Of a stretch of 37,962 bases of DNA, positions 16,232-23,570 are shown in pieces. Source of the DNA: an uncultured Erysipelotrichaceae bacterium (GTDB lineage: Bacteria; Bacillota_I; Bacilli_A; Erysipelotrichales; Erysipelotrichaceae); the NCBI GenBank assembly GCA_946537835.1, contig CAMNGB010000004.1, positions 1 through 37,962 on the forward strand, given 5' to 3'. The position numbers and the translations under genes are program-made. A model generated the notes under the pieces. That model saw nothing but the letters and a program-made list of their open reading frames with translations, made no database searches and had not been told where the DNA came from. Each line of letters opens with the position of its first letter. Within the stretch, counting starts at the first letter, position 1.

Positions 16232-16477
16232 ATGCCCAGAGAGTTTTCATACGAAATCGAAGAGGAGATCGCAACCCTCTCTTCCTATGAAGGTGCTCGC
16301 GGCCGCGTCTACAGCAAGGAACTGTCGCTGATTTCCTATAACGGTGCCAATGCCGTATACGATATCCGCAACTGGACGGATTACGGAGATGAGGAAGCGC
16401 GGATGGGAAAGGGCATTACCCTGAACAGGGACGAACTGAAAGCCCTGCGTGATGCCCTCAATGAAATGGATCTTTGA
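16232..16477 (+). CDS. YdbC-family protein (PC4-like single-stranded DNA binder)
   Basis: An 81-residue protein matching the bacterial branch of the PC4/p15 transcription coactivator fold. The pattern FSYEIEEEIATLSS, then YSKELSLISYNGANAVYDIRNW, then RMGKGITLNRDELKALRDAL follows the YdbC proteins of lactic acid bacteria, in which a four-stranded sheet and one helix form a dimer that grips single-stranded DNA. The aromatic and basic residues in the middle strands and the MGKGITL turn are the family hallmarks. Its start is one base past the stop of the glutamine-rich gene and it has only a weak ribosome site, so translation is probably coupled to that gene. The cellular role of these proteins is not settled; roles in replication, repair or transcription restart are possible. 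Confidence 0.8.
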   Translation: MPREFSYEIEEEIATLSSYEGARGRVYSKELSLISYNGANAVYDIRNWTDYGDEEARMGKGITLNRDELKALRDALNEMDL

Positions 16478-16514
16478 ACCGTATCTGAATTCATGCATTA
16501 TTGCATCGGTTTTC

Positions 16515-16523
16515 TGCTAAAAT
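16515..16523 (+). promoter_or_regulatory. Extended -10 promoter of sepF
   Basis: TGC-TAAAAT (16515-16523) is an extended -10 box with five of six consensus bases, 26 bases before the sepF ATG and its GTGAGGTG ribosome site. No clear -35 is seen. Confidence 0.5.
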
Positions 16524-16549
16524 AGAGAATAGTTAACGTGAGGTGAATT

Positions 16550-16903
16550 ATGGGCTGGAAAGATATGTTTGGAACAGAAGAAGAAACAGCTGAAGAAACA
16601 CAGCAGATCGAGACGGCGGCACCGGTCGCGGCAGCAGTCAGCGGCAGTGCAATTGCGCTCTTTGAACCCGGTTCATTCGACGAAGCCACATCGATTGCCA
16701 ATAAGCTGAAGAACGGCAGTGCTGCAGCAGTCAATCTTCATCGTCTTTCAAAGGACTATGCGCAGCGGACAATTGACTTTCTGACCGGTGTTGTCTATGC
16801 GGTGGACGGCCGTATCGAAAAGATCGGACATAATCTGATTCTGTGCTCACCGGCATCTGTAAAGGTATCCGGCGCGATTGATCTGAACCGTGATCTTGAC
16901 TGA
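16550..16903 (+). CDS. sepF: Cell division protein SepF
   Basis: A 117-residue protein with the SepF layout: a short N-terminal helix that binds membrane (MGWKDMFG), an acidic and Ala-rich linker, and the core domain from residue 37 (SAIALFEPGSFDEATSIANKL, then AAAVNLHRLSKDYAQRTIDFLTGVVYAVDGRIEKIGHNLILCSP). SepF polymerises into rings, bundles FtsZ and anchors it to the membrane as an alternative to FtsA. In Bacillus it sits in the ylm cluster near ftsZ; here it stands among genes of unknown function, so the local partners are not the usual ones. Ribosome site GTGAGGTG is well placed. It has its own extended -10, and the next gene follows after 17 bases. Confidence 0.9.
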   Translation: MGWKDMFGTEEETAEETQQIETAAPVAAAVSGSAIALFEPGSFDEATSIANKLKNGSAAAVNLHRLSKDYAQRTIDFLTGVVYAVDGRIEKIGHNLILCSPASVKVSGAIDLNRDLD

Positions 16904-16920
16904 CTGCCCGGAGGTGCCAG

Positions 16921-17415
16921 ATGCATATTTACCCTATCTATAAGAATCCCCGCCGGGACATTATCGAATGTGCCACGTTTCTCAACGATGAAATCTGCCT
17001 GAAGGCTTTTATCAAGAGAGAGCCGTCGATTGTCACCTATATCGATGTTGCCAATATCCATCTGAGAAGCGATTTTGATCCTGATCAGACACTGATTCCG
17101 GGATTTACGAAACGCATTGTCAGATACCGTGACAGTGATCAGGTATTCGTTGAAATCTGCTGGAATGCCGATGAATCCTTTACGCTGAAATTCCCCGATG
17201 AGGAAGTGAATGTCGTACGTCAGAGCCGTTCTGCCTTTGCCTTCAAAAAAGGCGAAAAAACGATTGCGACGATCGGACGCATCCGTGCCAAGGACAGCCG
17301 CACCGTCGACGGCCAGACATATGAAACGGTATACGATACGGAAGCGGAAGAGGATATTTCCCAGCAGGCACTCTATATACTGTGGTGCTTTCCGATTCTC
17401 TATTTCGGATTCTGA
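16921..17415 (+). CDS. Conserved-looking hypothetical protein, function unknown
   Basis: A 164-residue protein that I do not recognise. It is rich in alternating hydrophobic and charged residues typical of beta strands (for example SIVTYIDVANIHLRS, QVFVEICWN, SFTLKFPDEEVNVV) and has one Lys/Arg-rich stretch around residue 100 (SRSAFAFKKGEKTIATIGRIRAK). The last 15 residues (QALYILWCFPILYFGF) are hydrophobic enough to bury in a core or touch a membrane. There is no signal peptide and no catalytic motif. GGAGGT lies just upstream of the ATG. It follows sepF by 17 bases and is closed by the terminator at 17423-17452, so it is probably cotranscribed with sepF. Confidence 0.75.
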   Translation: MHIYPIYKNPRRDIIECATFLNDEICLKAFIKREPSIVTYIDVANIHLRSDFDPDQTLIPGFTKRIVRYRDSDQVFVEICWNADESFTLKFPDEEVNVVRQSRSAFAFKKGEKTIATIGRIRAKDSRTVDGQTYETVYDTEAEEDISQQALYILWCFPILYFGF

Positions 17416-17422
17416 ATCAAAC

Positions 17423-17452
17423 AAGGACACATCCTTTCCGGAGTGTCCTTTT
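17423..17452 (+). terminator. Rho-independent terminator after the sepF unit
   Basis: AAGGACAC pairs perfectly with GTGTCCTT around a twelve-base loop and ends in TTTT. The ribosome site of the lysine-rich gene starts 17 bases after it, and TACAAT at 17461-17466 may serve as a -10 for that gene. Confidence 0.8.
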
Positions 17453-17483
17453 CTGAAATCATACAATGCAGGAGAAAGTGATC

Positions 17484-17756
17484 ATGGAAGAAATCGTAAG
17501 AGCAGCCGCAAAGAAACCGGCCGCGAAGAAGAAAACAGACACAAAGAAAAAAACAGACACAAAAAAGAAGACATCCTCAGCGAAGAAAAAAACTTCGTCG
17601 TCAAATACGATGAAGCTTACGGCAGCGGAAAAGACACTGATCAAAAACTACCGCAAATGCAATGTTCTGGAGAAAAAAGTCATTTCGGTGCTGTGCGAGA
17701 AGGCATCCGGCGGACTGGAAACACTCGGCGATCTGCTGTCGAAATTAGTCGGTTAG
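17484..17756 (+). CDS. Lysine-rich basic protein (histone H1-like tail)
   Basis: A 90-residue protein with two parts. Residues 6-40 are a Lys/Ala/Thr/Ser tail (AAAKKPAAKKKTDTKKK, with KKKTDT and KKKTSS units repeated) like those of bacterial histone H1-like DNA-binding proteins. The C-terminal 45 residues (LTAAEKTLIKNYRKCNVLEKKVISVLCEK) look like a small helical domain. The start at 17484 is chosen over 17466 because AGGAG lies nine bases upstream of it, and none lies before 17466. The basic tail suggests binding to DNA, RNA or acidic polymers; binding is inferred from composition only. Its neighbours include a PC4-like protein and SepF. Confidence 0.7.
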   Translation: MEEIVRAAAKKPAAKKKTDTKKKTDTKKKTSSAKKKTSSSNTMKLTAAEKTLIKNYRKCNVLEKKVISVLCEKASGGLETLGDLLSKLVG

Positions 17757-17776
17757 TTGCCGAATCATCCTCCGGT

Positions 17777-17785
17777 TGATATAAT
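17777..17785 (+). promoter_or_regulatory. Extended -10 promoter of the small membrane protein gene
   Basis: TGA-TATAAT (17777-17785) is a perfect -10 with the TGn extension, 26 bases before the ATG and 16 bases before GGAGG. No strong -35 is visible. Confidence 0.6.
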
Positions 17786-17811
17786 CATTAAAGTGTTTTC
17801 CGGAGGTGGAC

Positions 17812-18225
17812 ATGGGTATTTTTGTCAACATACTTCTGCTTGCGGTCGGCTGGCTTGCGGGCACATTCGCATTCGGCTGGCTTCTCAGCAATTATCAGGC
17901 TTACAAGGAAACAAAAAACACAACAAGCCTGATCATTGCCGTCCTGATACTGGTGATTGCGGCAGGTGCTGTCGCACTGGCTTTCAGCATTTCAACAATG
18001 TCGGGAATCTTCCTGCTGATCGGTGAACTGATTGCCTTCTTCATGGTTATCGATCCGTTTGCACTGACGGCTGAAAAGGCACATGATATCGGTGCCAAGG
18101 CAGCCCGTGATGCGGCTCTGAAGGAACAGATGGAAGAACAGAAGAAACGCGATAAGGAAGAGATGGCAGAGAATGCCAGAATCTACCGCGAAGCAAAAAA
18201 GGCCAAAGAAAAGAAAGACAAATGA
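17812..18225 (+). CDS. Small membrane protein with charged C-terminal coiled-coil tail
   Basis: A 137-residue protein with an N-terminal membrane helix (residues 2-24, IFVNILLLAVGWLAGTFAFG), two more hydrophobic segments (about 38-60 and 63-80) and then a long charged helix (AAKAARDAALKEQMEEQKKRDKEEMAENARIYREAKKAKEKKDK) likely to be a cytosolic coiled coil. The start at 17812 is taken because GGAGG ends five bases before it; a GTG at 17806 is part of that ribosome site. It has no recognised domain. It has its own extended -10 and a terminator directly at its stop codon, so it is monocistronic. Confidence 0.75.
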   Translation: MGIFVNILLLAVGWLAGTFAFGWLLSNYQAYKETKNTTSLIIAVLILVIAAGAVALAFSISTMSGIFLLIGELIAFFMVIDPFALTAEKAHDIGAKAARDAALKEQMEEQKKRDKEEMAENARIYREAKKAKEKKDK

Positions 18226-18249
18226 TCCGGATTGATTCCGGATTTTTTT
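18225..18249 (+). terminator. Rho-independent terminator after the small membrane protein gene
   Basis: ATCCGGA pairs with TCCGGAT around a five-base loop and runs into seven T. The first base of the stem is the last base of the TGA stop codon. Confidence 0.9.
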
Positions 18250-18299
18250 GTATACCGTACTTTGGTACAATAGAATCAGAATTCTGAAGGTAACTGTAT

Positions 18300-19652
18300 A
18301 TGAAAAAAATCATGATTGCACTGCTTGCGGCAAGTCTGCTGTGCGGATGCGAAAGAAAAGTGAAGGAAGCTCCGGAAGAAGAACCGGAAGAGACTGAAGT
18401 CATTACGGAAACCGGGAAGATCTGGACGGTTGAACCGGGGATGGAGATCGAGACTGTCAGAACGATGGTGCCGTTCGAGAAGACGGAGGTTCTCTATGAG
18501 AGTCCCCGCTTCGGAACCCTTCATGTCCTCGGCGACTTTGAAAGAAACGGCTATCCGCAGGAATGGATGGGCGGTTCTTACAAAACCGATGCCATCATTG
18601 TTGAAAAAAACGGTCAGAACGGCATCTGGAACTACGAAGGAGAAGAAATCAGCCCGGCGGATATCAATATTCATTCCACCCCGTATGCCAACGGCATCGG
18701 TCCGGGACGGCTGAAGAATGAAGACGGCACATTCAGTTTTGTCTACGGCTATGCCAGTTCGTCATCGCAGAAGGGAATCTACTTCTCGGATGACTATTCG
18801 GAACGTCTGGAAGCGCCGCTCGGCAGCTATGAATACGATCCTTACCGTGATGAAAGACTGCAGGCATTCTTCTGCGTGCAGGACGGAGTATTCGGCGTGG
18901 CCGTACCTACCTATACCGAAGAACAGCCGGTATACGGCTTCCTGTTTGAACCGTTTGCCGGCGGAGAGCTGCCGGGCTATCAGATCGCACCGGTAGTGGA
19001 TCTGGTATGCAACAAACAGTCCTATGTGATCTGCGATACTTTCGGAAATGTCATGATGGATACGGTAACTGCCAGAGGCACCTATGTGGAAGGCACCTAT
19101 ATCAACGGTCATTATATTGTCGGCACAAAAGAGGATGTGGCATTCGTTCATGCCAACACCGGAACCCAGATCAGCTGGTCCTATCATGATGCCGGTTATT
19201 TCTCAGACGGCTATGCGCCGGTCAAGAAATACGGGAAATGGGGATTCATCGATGAAACGGGGAAGGAAGTGACGGACTTCATCTTCAGCGATGTCACCGA
19301 ACTGACCAACGGCAGAAGCTATGTCAGATATAACGGCACCTACGGCATTCTGAATCTGAAGGAAGCGCTGGAAGCCGGCCGCGATCTGAATATCTATACA
19401 CTGTATGCGACCAACAAGGATGAAAAACCGATCGGCAGGGTGACTGTCAATGTATCGGACCTCAATATCCGCAGGGAACCGGGCGTCGGCAATGAATCCG
19501 ACGGAAACAGTCTGGAAGGCACCGTCTATCCTGTTTTCGAAACGGCAGAAGGAGACGGCTATACATGGTACCGCATCGATCAGGAACACTGGATCCCCAG
19601 CGACGGCGAATGGCTGACCTATGAAGAAGGGGCATCTGCCTACGGTTCATGA
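18300..19652 (+). CDS. Lipoprotein with WG repeat and C-terminal SH3-like domain
   Basis: A 450-residue predicted lipoprotein: MKKIMIALLAASLLCGC is a signal peptide with lipobox ending at Cys17, followed by a Glu/Pro/Thr-rich linker. Residues about 85-360 contain beta-propeller-like WG repeats. The clearest are YAPVKKYGKWGFIDETGKEVTDFIF and RSYVRYNGTYGILNLKE; NGQNGIWNYEG and AVPTYTEEQPVYGFLF are weaker copies. Residues about 378-445 are a bacterial SH3-like domain (VNVSDLNIRREPG, then YPVFETAEGDGYTWYRID), the fold often used to bind cell wall peptide stems. It would therefore be outside the membrane, anchored by lipid and touching peptidoglycan. The ligand of the WG part is unknown. GAAGG precedes the ATG, and TACAAT at 18266-18271 is a possible -10. 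It is closed by the terminator at 19661-19688. Confidence 0.82.
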   Translation: MKKIMIALLAASLLCGCERKVKEAPEEEPEETEVITETGKIWTVEPGMEIETVRTMVPFEKTEVLYESPRFGTLHVLGDFERNGYPQEWMGGSYKTDAIIVEKNGQNGIWNYEGEEISPADINIHSTPYANGIGPGRLKNEDGTFSFVYGYASSSSQKGIYFSDDYSERLEAPLGSYEYDPYRDERLQAFFCVQDGVFGVAVPTYTEEQPVYGFLFEPFAGGELPGYQIAPVVDLVCNKQSYVICDTFGNVMMDTVTARGTYVEGTYINGHYIVGTKEDVAFVHANTGTQISWSYHDAGYFSDGYAPVKKYGKWGFIDETGKEVTDFIFSDVTELTNGRSYVRYNGTYGILNLKEALEAGRDLNIYTLYATNKDEKPIGRVTVNVSDLNIRREPGVGNESDGNSLEGTVYPVFETAEGDGYTWYRIDQEHWIPSDGEWLTYEEGASAYGS

Positions 19653-19660
19653 ATCTGATC

Positions 19661-19688
19661 AAGACCTCACGTTAATGTGGGGTCTTTT
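19661..19688 (+). terminator. Rho-independent terminator after the WG-repeat lipoprotein
   Basis: A 10-bp stem (AAGACCTCAC with GTGGGGTCTT, one G-U pair) with a six-base loop runs into TTTT. Confidence 0.9.
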
Positions 19689-19710
19689 CATTTTCCCGGT
19701 CATGTTCCGG

Positions 19711-19740
19711 AAAGAAAAGACTCCGGACCAAACCGGAGCC
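19711..19740 (-). terminator. Rho-independent terminator of the YfcE-like gene
   Basis: On the minus strand CTCCGG pairs with CCGGAG and is followed by TCTTTTCTTT. It stops transcription of the minus-strand phosphodiesterase gene and faces the plus-strand terminator at 19661-19688. Confidence 0.75.
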
Positions 19741-19756
19741 GGGACAATTGCATCGG

Positions 19757-20311
19757 CTAATCGACCCAATCGGTGTGCATACAGACCTGATGATCCGCGG
19801 TATATACGGTAAAGCCGCTTTCATCAATCAGACCGTAGGTGCGGGGATGGCCGCCCTTGGGCAGGGATACGGATCCCGGATTGCAGAGCAGCAGACCGTC
19901 CTTCTCATATGCGGTCGGGACATGTGTGTGACCGCTCAGAAACATCGTTCCCTCTGCCAGAAGGGGAAGGTGATCGGGGGAATACACATGGCCGTGGGTC
20001 ATGAAGATGCGGTGCCCGTGATAAAACAGCGTGTTGCTGTCGGACATGATGGGAAAATCCAGCACCATCTGATCCACTTCAGCCTCACAGTTGCCGCGGA
20101 CGGCAATGATATGGTCTTTCAGGGCATTCATGATGCCGATGACCTGTTTCGGTGCATAGTCATCAGGCACGTCATTGCGCGGTCCGTGATACAGTACATC
20201 ACCGAGACAAAGGATCTCACCGCATTCATGATACTGCAGCGCTTCCCTGACCAGTCCGGCACCGGACAGGGCACCGTGAATATCGGATATTACCAGCAGA
20301 GTGTCTTTCAT
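19757..20311 (-). CDS. YfcE/MJ0936-type metallophosphodiesterase
   Basis: A 184-residue calcineurin-like phosphoesterase. Metal-binding motifs in order are SDIHG (residues 9-13), CLGDVLYHGPRNDV, VRGNCEAEVD (the GNCD/E motif), FYHGHRIFMTHGHVYSP and LSGHTHVPTAYEKDG, followed by the NPGSVSLPKGG signature of this family. These enzymes bind two metals (often manganese) and hydrolyse phosphodiesters in vitro; the in vivo substrate is not established. The start at 20311 is set by a GGAGG eight bases upstream; an ATG directly before it (20314) is an alternative. The divergently arranged coaBC gene starts 73 bases away. Confidence 0.9.
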   Translation of the reverse strand: MKDTLLVISDIHGALSGAGLVREALQYHECGEILCLGDVLYHGPRNDVPDDYAPKQVIGIMNALKDHIIAVRGNCEAEVDQMVLDFPIMSDSNTLFYHGHRIFMTHGHVYSPDHLPLLAEGTMFLSGHTHVPTAYEKDGLLLCNPGSVSLPKGGHPRTYGLIDESGFTVYTADHQVCMHTDWVD

Positions 20312-20357
20312 CATTGAAACCTCCGTTTGTGATATTGACATTTTAGCACAGTGCTGA

Positions 20358-20366
20358 TGATATAAT
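20358..20366 (+). promoter_or_regulatory. Extended -10 promoter of coaBC-coaX
   Basis: TGA-TATAAT gives a perfect extended -10. A perfect TTGACA lies at 20335-20340, but the 20-base spacing is longer than usual. AGGGAG and the coaBC ATG follow. Confidence 0.6.
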
Positions 20367-20384
20367 TGAGCAGGGAGTAAATAT

Positions 20385-21569
20385 ATGAAAAACAAATGTA
20401 TTCTGGTCGGTGTGACCGGCGGCATTGCCGCCTATAAGATTGCTTCACTGGTATCGGGTCTGAAAAAGGCAGGGAATGAAGTCCATGTGCTGATGACGAA
20501 GGAAGCAGAGCAGTTCATTACACCGCTGACTTTCCAGACACTGAGTGCCCAGCGGGTCATTACCGATATGTTTGCGGTGGATTTCCAGCCGGATGTGCAT
20601 CATGTTTCGCTGGCAAAAAAAGCCGATGTCTTTGTCATTGCCCCGGCAACTGCCAACATCATCGCCAAGGTTGCCAACGGCATTGCCGATGACATGCTGA
20701 CGACGACTTTTCTGGCAGCGGAATGCCCGAAACTGATCGTGCCGGCCATGAACACTCACATGCTGAACAATCCTGTAACCCAGGATAATATTGAAAAGTG
20801 CCGCCGCTACGGCATGTATATTCTGGATTCTTCCGCCGGCTATCTTGCCTGCGGCGATACCGGAAAGGGAAGAATGCCGGAACCGGCAGAGATACAGGAT
20901 GTGATTGCCATGATTGCCGAAAGCGACCGCTGGCTGAACGGGAAAAAGGTTCTGGTGACTGCCGGTCCGACAAGAGAGGAAATCGATCCGGTGCGCTATA
21001 TTACCAACCATTCCTCCGGCAAGATGGGATATGAACTTGCCAAGGCAGCCCGCAATCTCGGCGCCGATGTGACGCTTGTCTCGGGACAGTGCAGTCTTCC
21101 GGTGCCGGCCGGTGTGGAATTTGTATCCGTTGTCAGTGCTGCCGATATGGCAGAAGCCGTACTGAGCCGGCAGGAAAAGGAAGATGTGATCATCATGGCT
21201 GCGGCAGTGGCCGACTATACGCCGCTTGAAAAGGCAGAACAGAAAATCAAGAAAAAGGATGATGATCTCAATATCCCGCTGCAGCGTACAAGGGACATTC
21301 TGAAGTCGCTCGGTGCGAACAAGAAGGAAGGCCAGGTTCTGATCGGCTTTGCCATGGAAACGGAAAACCTGCTGGCCAATGCCAGAGAAAAACTGCTTGC
21401 CAAGAATACAGATTATATTATCGCCAACAGTATTGCCGATGCCGGTGCCGGATTCGGTGTCGACACGAATATTGTGACCATTCTTTCGCCGGAAGGCGAA
21501 GAAGCACTTGGTCTTCTTTCCAAGGAGGAGACCGCCGAAGAAATCCTGAACTACTGTCTGAAGAGGTAA
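20385..21569 (+). CDS. coaBC: Bifunctional phosphopantothenoylcysteine synthetase/decarboxylase
   Basis: A 394-residue flavoprotein fusion that carries out two coenzyme A steps: CTP-dependent joining of cysteine to 4'-phosphopantothenate, then decarboxylation. The N-terminal CoaC half has GVTGGIAAYK, the catalytic-His region DVHHVSLAKKAD, APATANIIAKVANGIADD and the PAMNTHM clamp, then GYLACGDTGKGRMPEP with the active-site Cys. The CoaB half starts near residue 185 with KKVLVTAGPTREEIDPVRYITNHSSGKMG and has the later KIKKKDDDLNIPLQRTRDIL block. The next gene, coaX, starts 6 bases on, so two coenzyme A steps are cotranscribed. Confidence 0.96.
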   Translation: MKNKCILVGVTGGIAAYKIASLVSGLKKAGNEVHVLMTKEAEQFITPLTFQTLSAQRVITDMFAVDFQPDVHHVSLAKKADVFVIAPATANIIAKVANGIADDMLTTTFLAAECPKLIVPAMNTHMLNNPVTQDNIEKCRRYGMYILDSSAGYLACGDTGKGRMPEPAEIQDVIAMIAESDRWLNGKKVLVTAGPTREEIDPVRYITNHSSGKMGYELAKAARNLGADVTLVSGQCSLPVPAGVEFVSVVSAADMAEAVLSRQEKEDVIIMAAAVADYTPLEKAEQKIKKKDDDLNIPLQRTRDILKSLGANKKEGQVLIGFAMETENLLANAREKLLAKNTDYIIANSIADAGAGFGVDTNIVTILSPEGEEALGLLSKEETAEEILNYCLKR

Positions 21570-21575
21570 ACGAAA

Positions 21576-22349
21576 ATGCTGCTGACAATTGACGCGGGTA
21601 ACACAAATATCAGTCTGGGTGTACTGGACGGCGACAGGATTATCGGCCGTTACCGTCTGATGACCAAAACCAAGAGAACATCCGACGAATACGGATCCTT
21701 TATCATGACGTTCATGAACCAGGCCAGGATCAGACCGGAAAACATCGAAGATGTCATCATCTCTTCGGTTGTGCCGAAACTGATGTATGCGCTGACTTCG
21801 GCCATCATCAAGTATGTTCACAGACGGCCGATCATCGTTGATTCCCAGCTCCACACAGGCATTACGATCACGGCTGAATCACCGCTTTCCGTCGGTGCCG
21901 ACAGAATCGTCAATACTGCCTGGGCATGGCACACCTTCCATTCTTCCGCAATCATTGTTGATTTCGGCACGGCAACGACATTCGACTACGTCAGCCCGGA
22001 AGGTGAGTTCAAGTATGTCGTGATCATGCCGGGTCTCGACACGGCACTGCATGCCCTGATCGACGGAACTGCCAGACTGCCGGAAGTCGAGATCATCAAG
22101 CCGGATTCCGTTCTCGGAAGAAATACGATCGAAGGCATTCAGTCCGGTGTCGTATACGGCTATATCGGGTCGGTTGAATATATCATCCGGCAGATGAAAA
22201 GGGAACTGAACGATCCGGACTGCCGGGTCATTGCGACCGGCGGTCTCGGCAAGGTTGTCGCAAATGAAACCGACATGATCGACGAATACGATCCGGATAT
22301 CGCCTACAAGGGACTGAAGATTATTTATGACATGAACAAGGCACAGTGA
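21576..22349 (+). CDS. coaX: Type III pantothenate kinase
   Basis: A 257-residue enzyme that phosphorylates pantothenate in the first step of coenzyme A synthesis. The ASKHA-fold phosphate motif is DAGNTNISLGVLDG at the N terminus; later motifs are RTSDEYG, GADRIVNTAWAW (pantothenate and adenine site) and VDFGTATTFDYV with the second Asp. The C-terminal IATGGLGKVVANE closes the ATP site. CoaX enzymes are insensitive to feedback by CoA and have poor ATP affinity. It sits 6 bases after coaBC, with GAGGT upstream. Confidence 0.95.
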   Translation: MLLTIDAGNTNISLGVLDGDRIIGRYRLMTKTKRTSDEYGSFIMTFMNQARIRPENIEDVIISSVVPKLMYALTSAIIKYVHRRPIIVDSQLHTGITITAESPLSVGADRIVNTAWAWHTFHSSAIIVDFGTATTFDYVSPEGEFKYVVIMPGLDTALHALIDGTARLPEVEIIKPDSVLGRNTIEGIQSGVVYGYIGSVEYIIRQMKRELNDPDCRVIATGGLGKVVANETDMIDEYDPDIAYKGLKIIYDMNKAQ

Positions 22350-22413
22350 TGTGTTTTGTTTTTTTGTTTGGTGCAGTTTTCTGCTATTCTTTTTCTAAAG
22401 GAGAACATTATTT

Positions 22414-23553
22414 ATGCTGTTAATCAGAAACGGACTGATTCATGATCTTGAAAACAGGGAACCCTATTACGGAGACATTCTTGTCAAAGACGGAAAAATT
22501 GCTGCCGTCGGCACCGATCTGAGTGAAGATGCCGAGATTTTCGACGCTGAGGGGAAGGATATTTATCCGGGCATGGTCGATGCCCATTCCCATATCGGCG
22601 TATCCGGCACCGGCATCGGGTTCGAAGGAAGTGACTACAATGAACTGGGTGACATCAATTCCCCGCAGATGCGTGGCATTGACAGTGTCAATCCCTTTGA
22701 TCCGGCGTTCAGAACAGCCAGCCGTGCCGGCATCACAACAGTCGCAACCGGACCGGGCAGTGCCAACGCCCTGGGCGGAACCTGGCTGGCCATCAAGACA
22801 ACCGGCATCTGTGTCGATGATATGGTTGTCAGAGATCCTGTTGCCATGAAGTGTGCCTTCGGTGAAAATCCGAAGCGCTGCTACAAGGACCGCGGCAATT
22901 TTGCCCGCATGTCCACGGCTGCCCATTTAAGGGAGATGCTGTTCAAGGCTCAGGAATACTGCGCTAAGAAAGAGGCTGCCGGAGATGATCTCTCCAAGAT
23001 GCCGCCGTTTGATTTCAAGATGGAATCACTGCTGCCGGTCATCCGCAGGGAAATCCCTCTGAAGGCACATGCGCATCAGGCAAATGACATTCTGACAGCT
23101 GTGCGCATTGCCCGTGAATTCAATCTGAAAATGACGCTTGAACATGTCACGGAAGGGCATCTGATTGCCGACAAGCTGGCGGAAACGGATTATCCGATGG
23201 CAGTCGGGCCGACCTTTACCGATGCTTCCAAATTTGAACTGCAGAACAAATCCTGGACAACACCGGGAATTCTTGCCGCAAAGGGATGCCTGGTATCACT
23301 GATCACCGATCACCCGTTCTCTCTGGAAGAATATCTGCCGGTTTATGCCGGCCTGGCAGTCAGAGCAGGAATGGATCCGTATGATGCGCTGAAAGCCATT
23401 ACGATCAATCCGGCAAAGCATCTCGGCATCGAAGACAGAGTCGGATCACTGAAAGAAGGAAAGGATGCCGATATCATCATCTGGGACGGCCCGCTGTTCT
23501 CAACGGAATCCATGCCGAAGGCTGTCTTTATCAATGGGGAACTGATCCGATAG
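22414..23553 (+). CDS. Imidazolonepropionase-like amidohydrolase
   Basis: A complete 379-residue metal-dependent amidohydrolase. The first metal ligands are in DAHSHIG (HxH, about residues 57-59), after the YPGMVDAH strand that opens the TIM barrel; further ligands are the His residues in KAHAHQAND and LEHVTEGH and the Asp in LITDHP. The N- and C-terminal pieces (LLIRNGLIHDLEN and VGSLKEGKDADIIIWDG) form the usual beta-sandwich. Such proteins hydrolyse cyclic amides, or dipeptides in the Xaa-Pro/isoaspartyl group; the substrate here is not known. TGCTATTCT near 22381 may be its -10, and AAAGGAG sets the start. It resembles the truncated gene at the left edge closely, so the two are paralogues about 22 kb apart. 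The SagB-type gene follows 17 bases later. Confidence 0.88.
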   Translation: MLLIRNGLIHDLENREPYYGDILVKDGKIAAVGTDLSEDAEIFDAEGKDIYPGMVDAHSHIGVSGTGIGFEGSDYNELGDINSPQMRGIDSVNPFDPAFRTASRAGITTVATGPGSANALGGTWLAIKTTGICVDDMVVRDPVAMKCAFGENPKRCYKDRGNFARMSTAAHLREMLFKAQEYCAKKEAAGDDLSKMPPFDFKMESLLPVIRREIPLKAHAHQANDILTAVRIAREFNLKMTLEHVTEGHLIADKLAETDYPMAVGPTFTDASKFELQNKSWTTPGILAAKGCLVSLITDHPFSLEEYLPVYAGLAVRAGMDPYDALKAITINPAKHLGIEDRVGSLKEGKDADIIIWDGPLFSTESMPKAVFINGELIR

Positions 23554-23570
23554 TTCAGAAAGGAATCAAT

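Noticed and set aside
20320-20385. Riboswitch between yfcE and coaBC
   Set aside because: The 73-base gap is filled by the two ribosome sites and an extended -10; no conserved riboswitch core was visible.
20445-21854. Long minus-strand open frame opposite coaBC
   Set aside because: It is a shadow of the coaBC and coaX codons; its translation is low-complexity His/Arg/Gly text without domain features.
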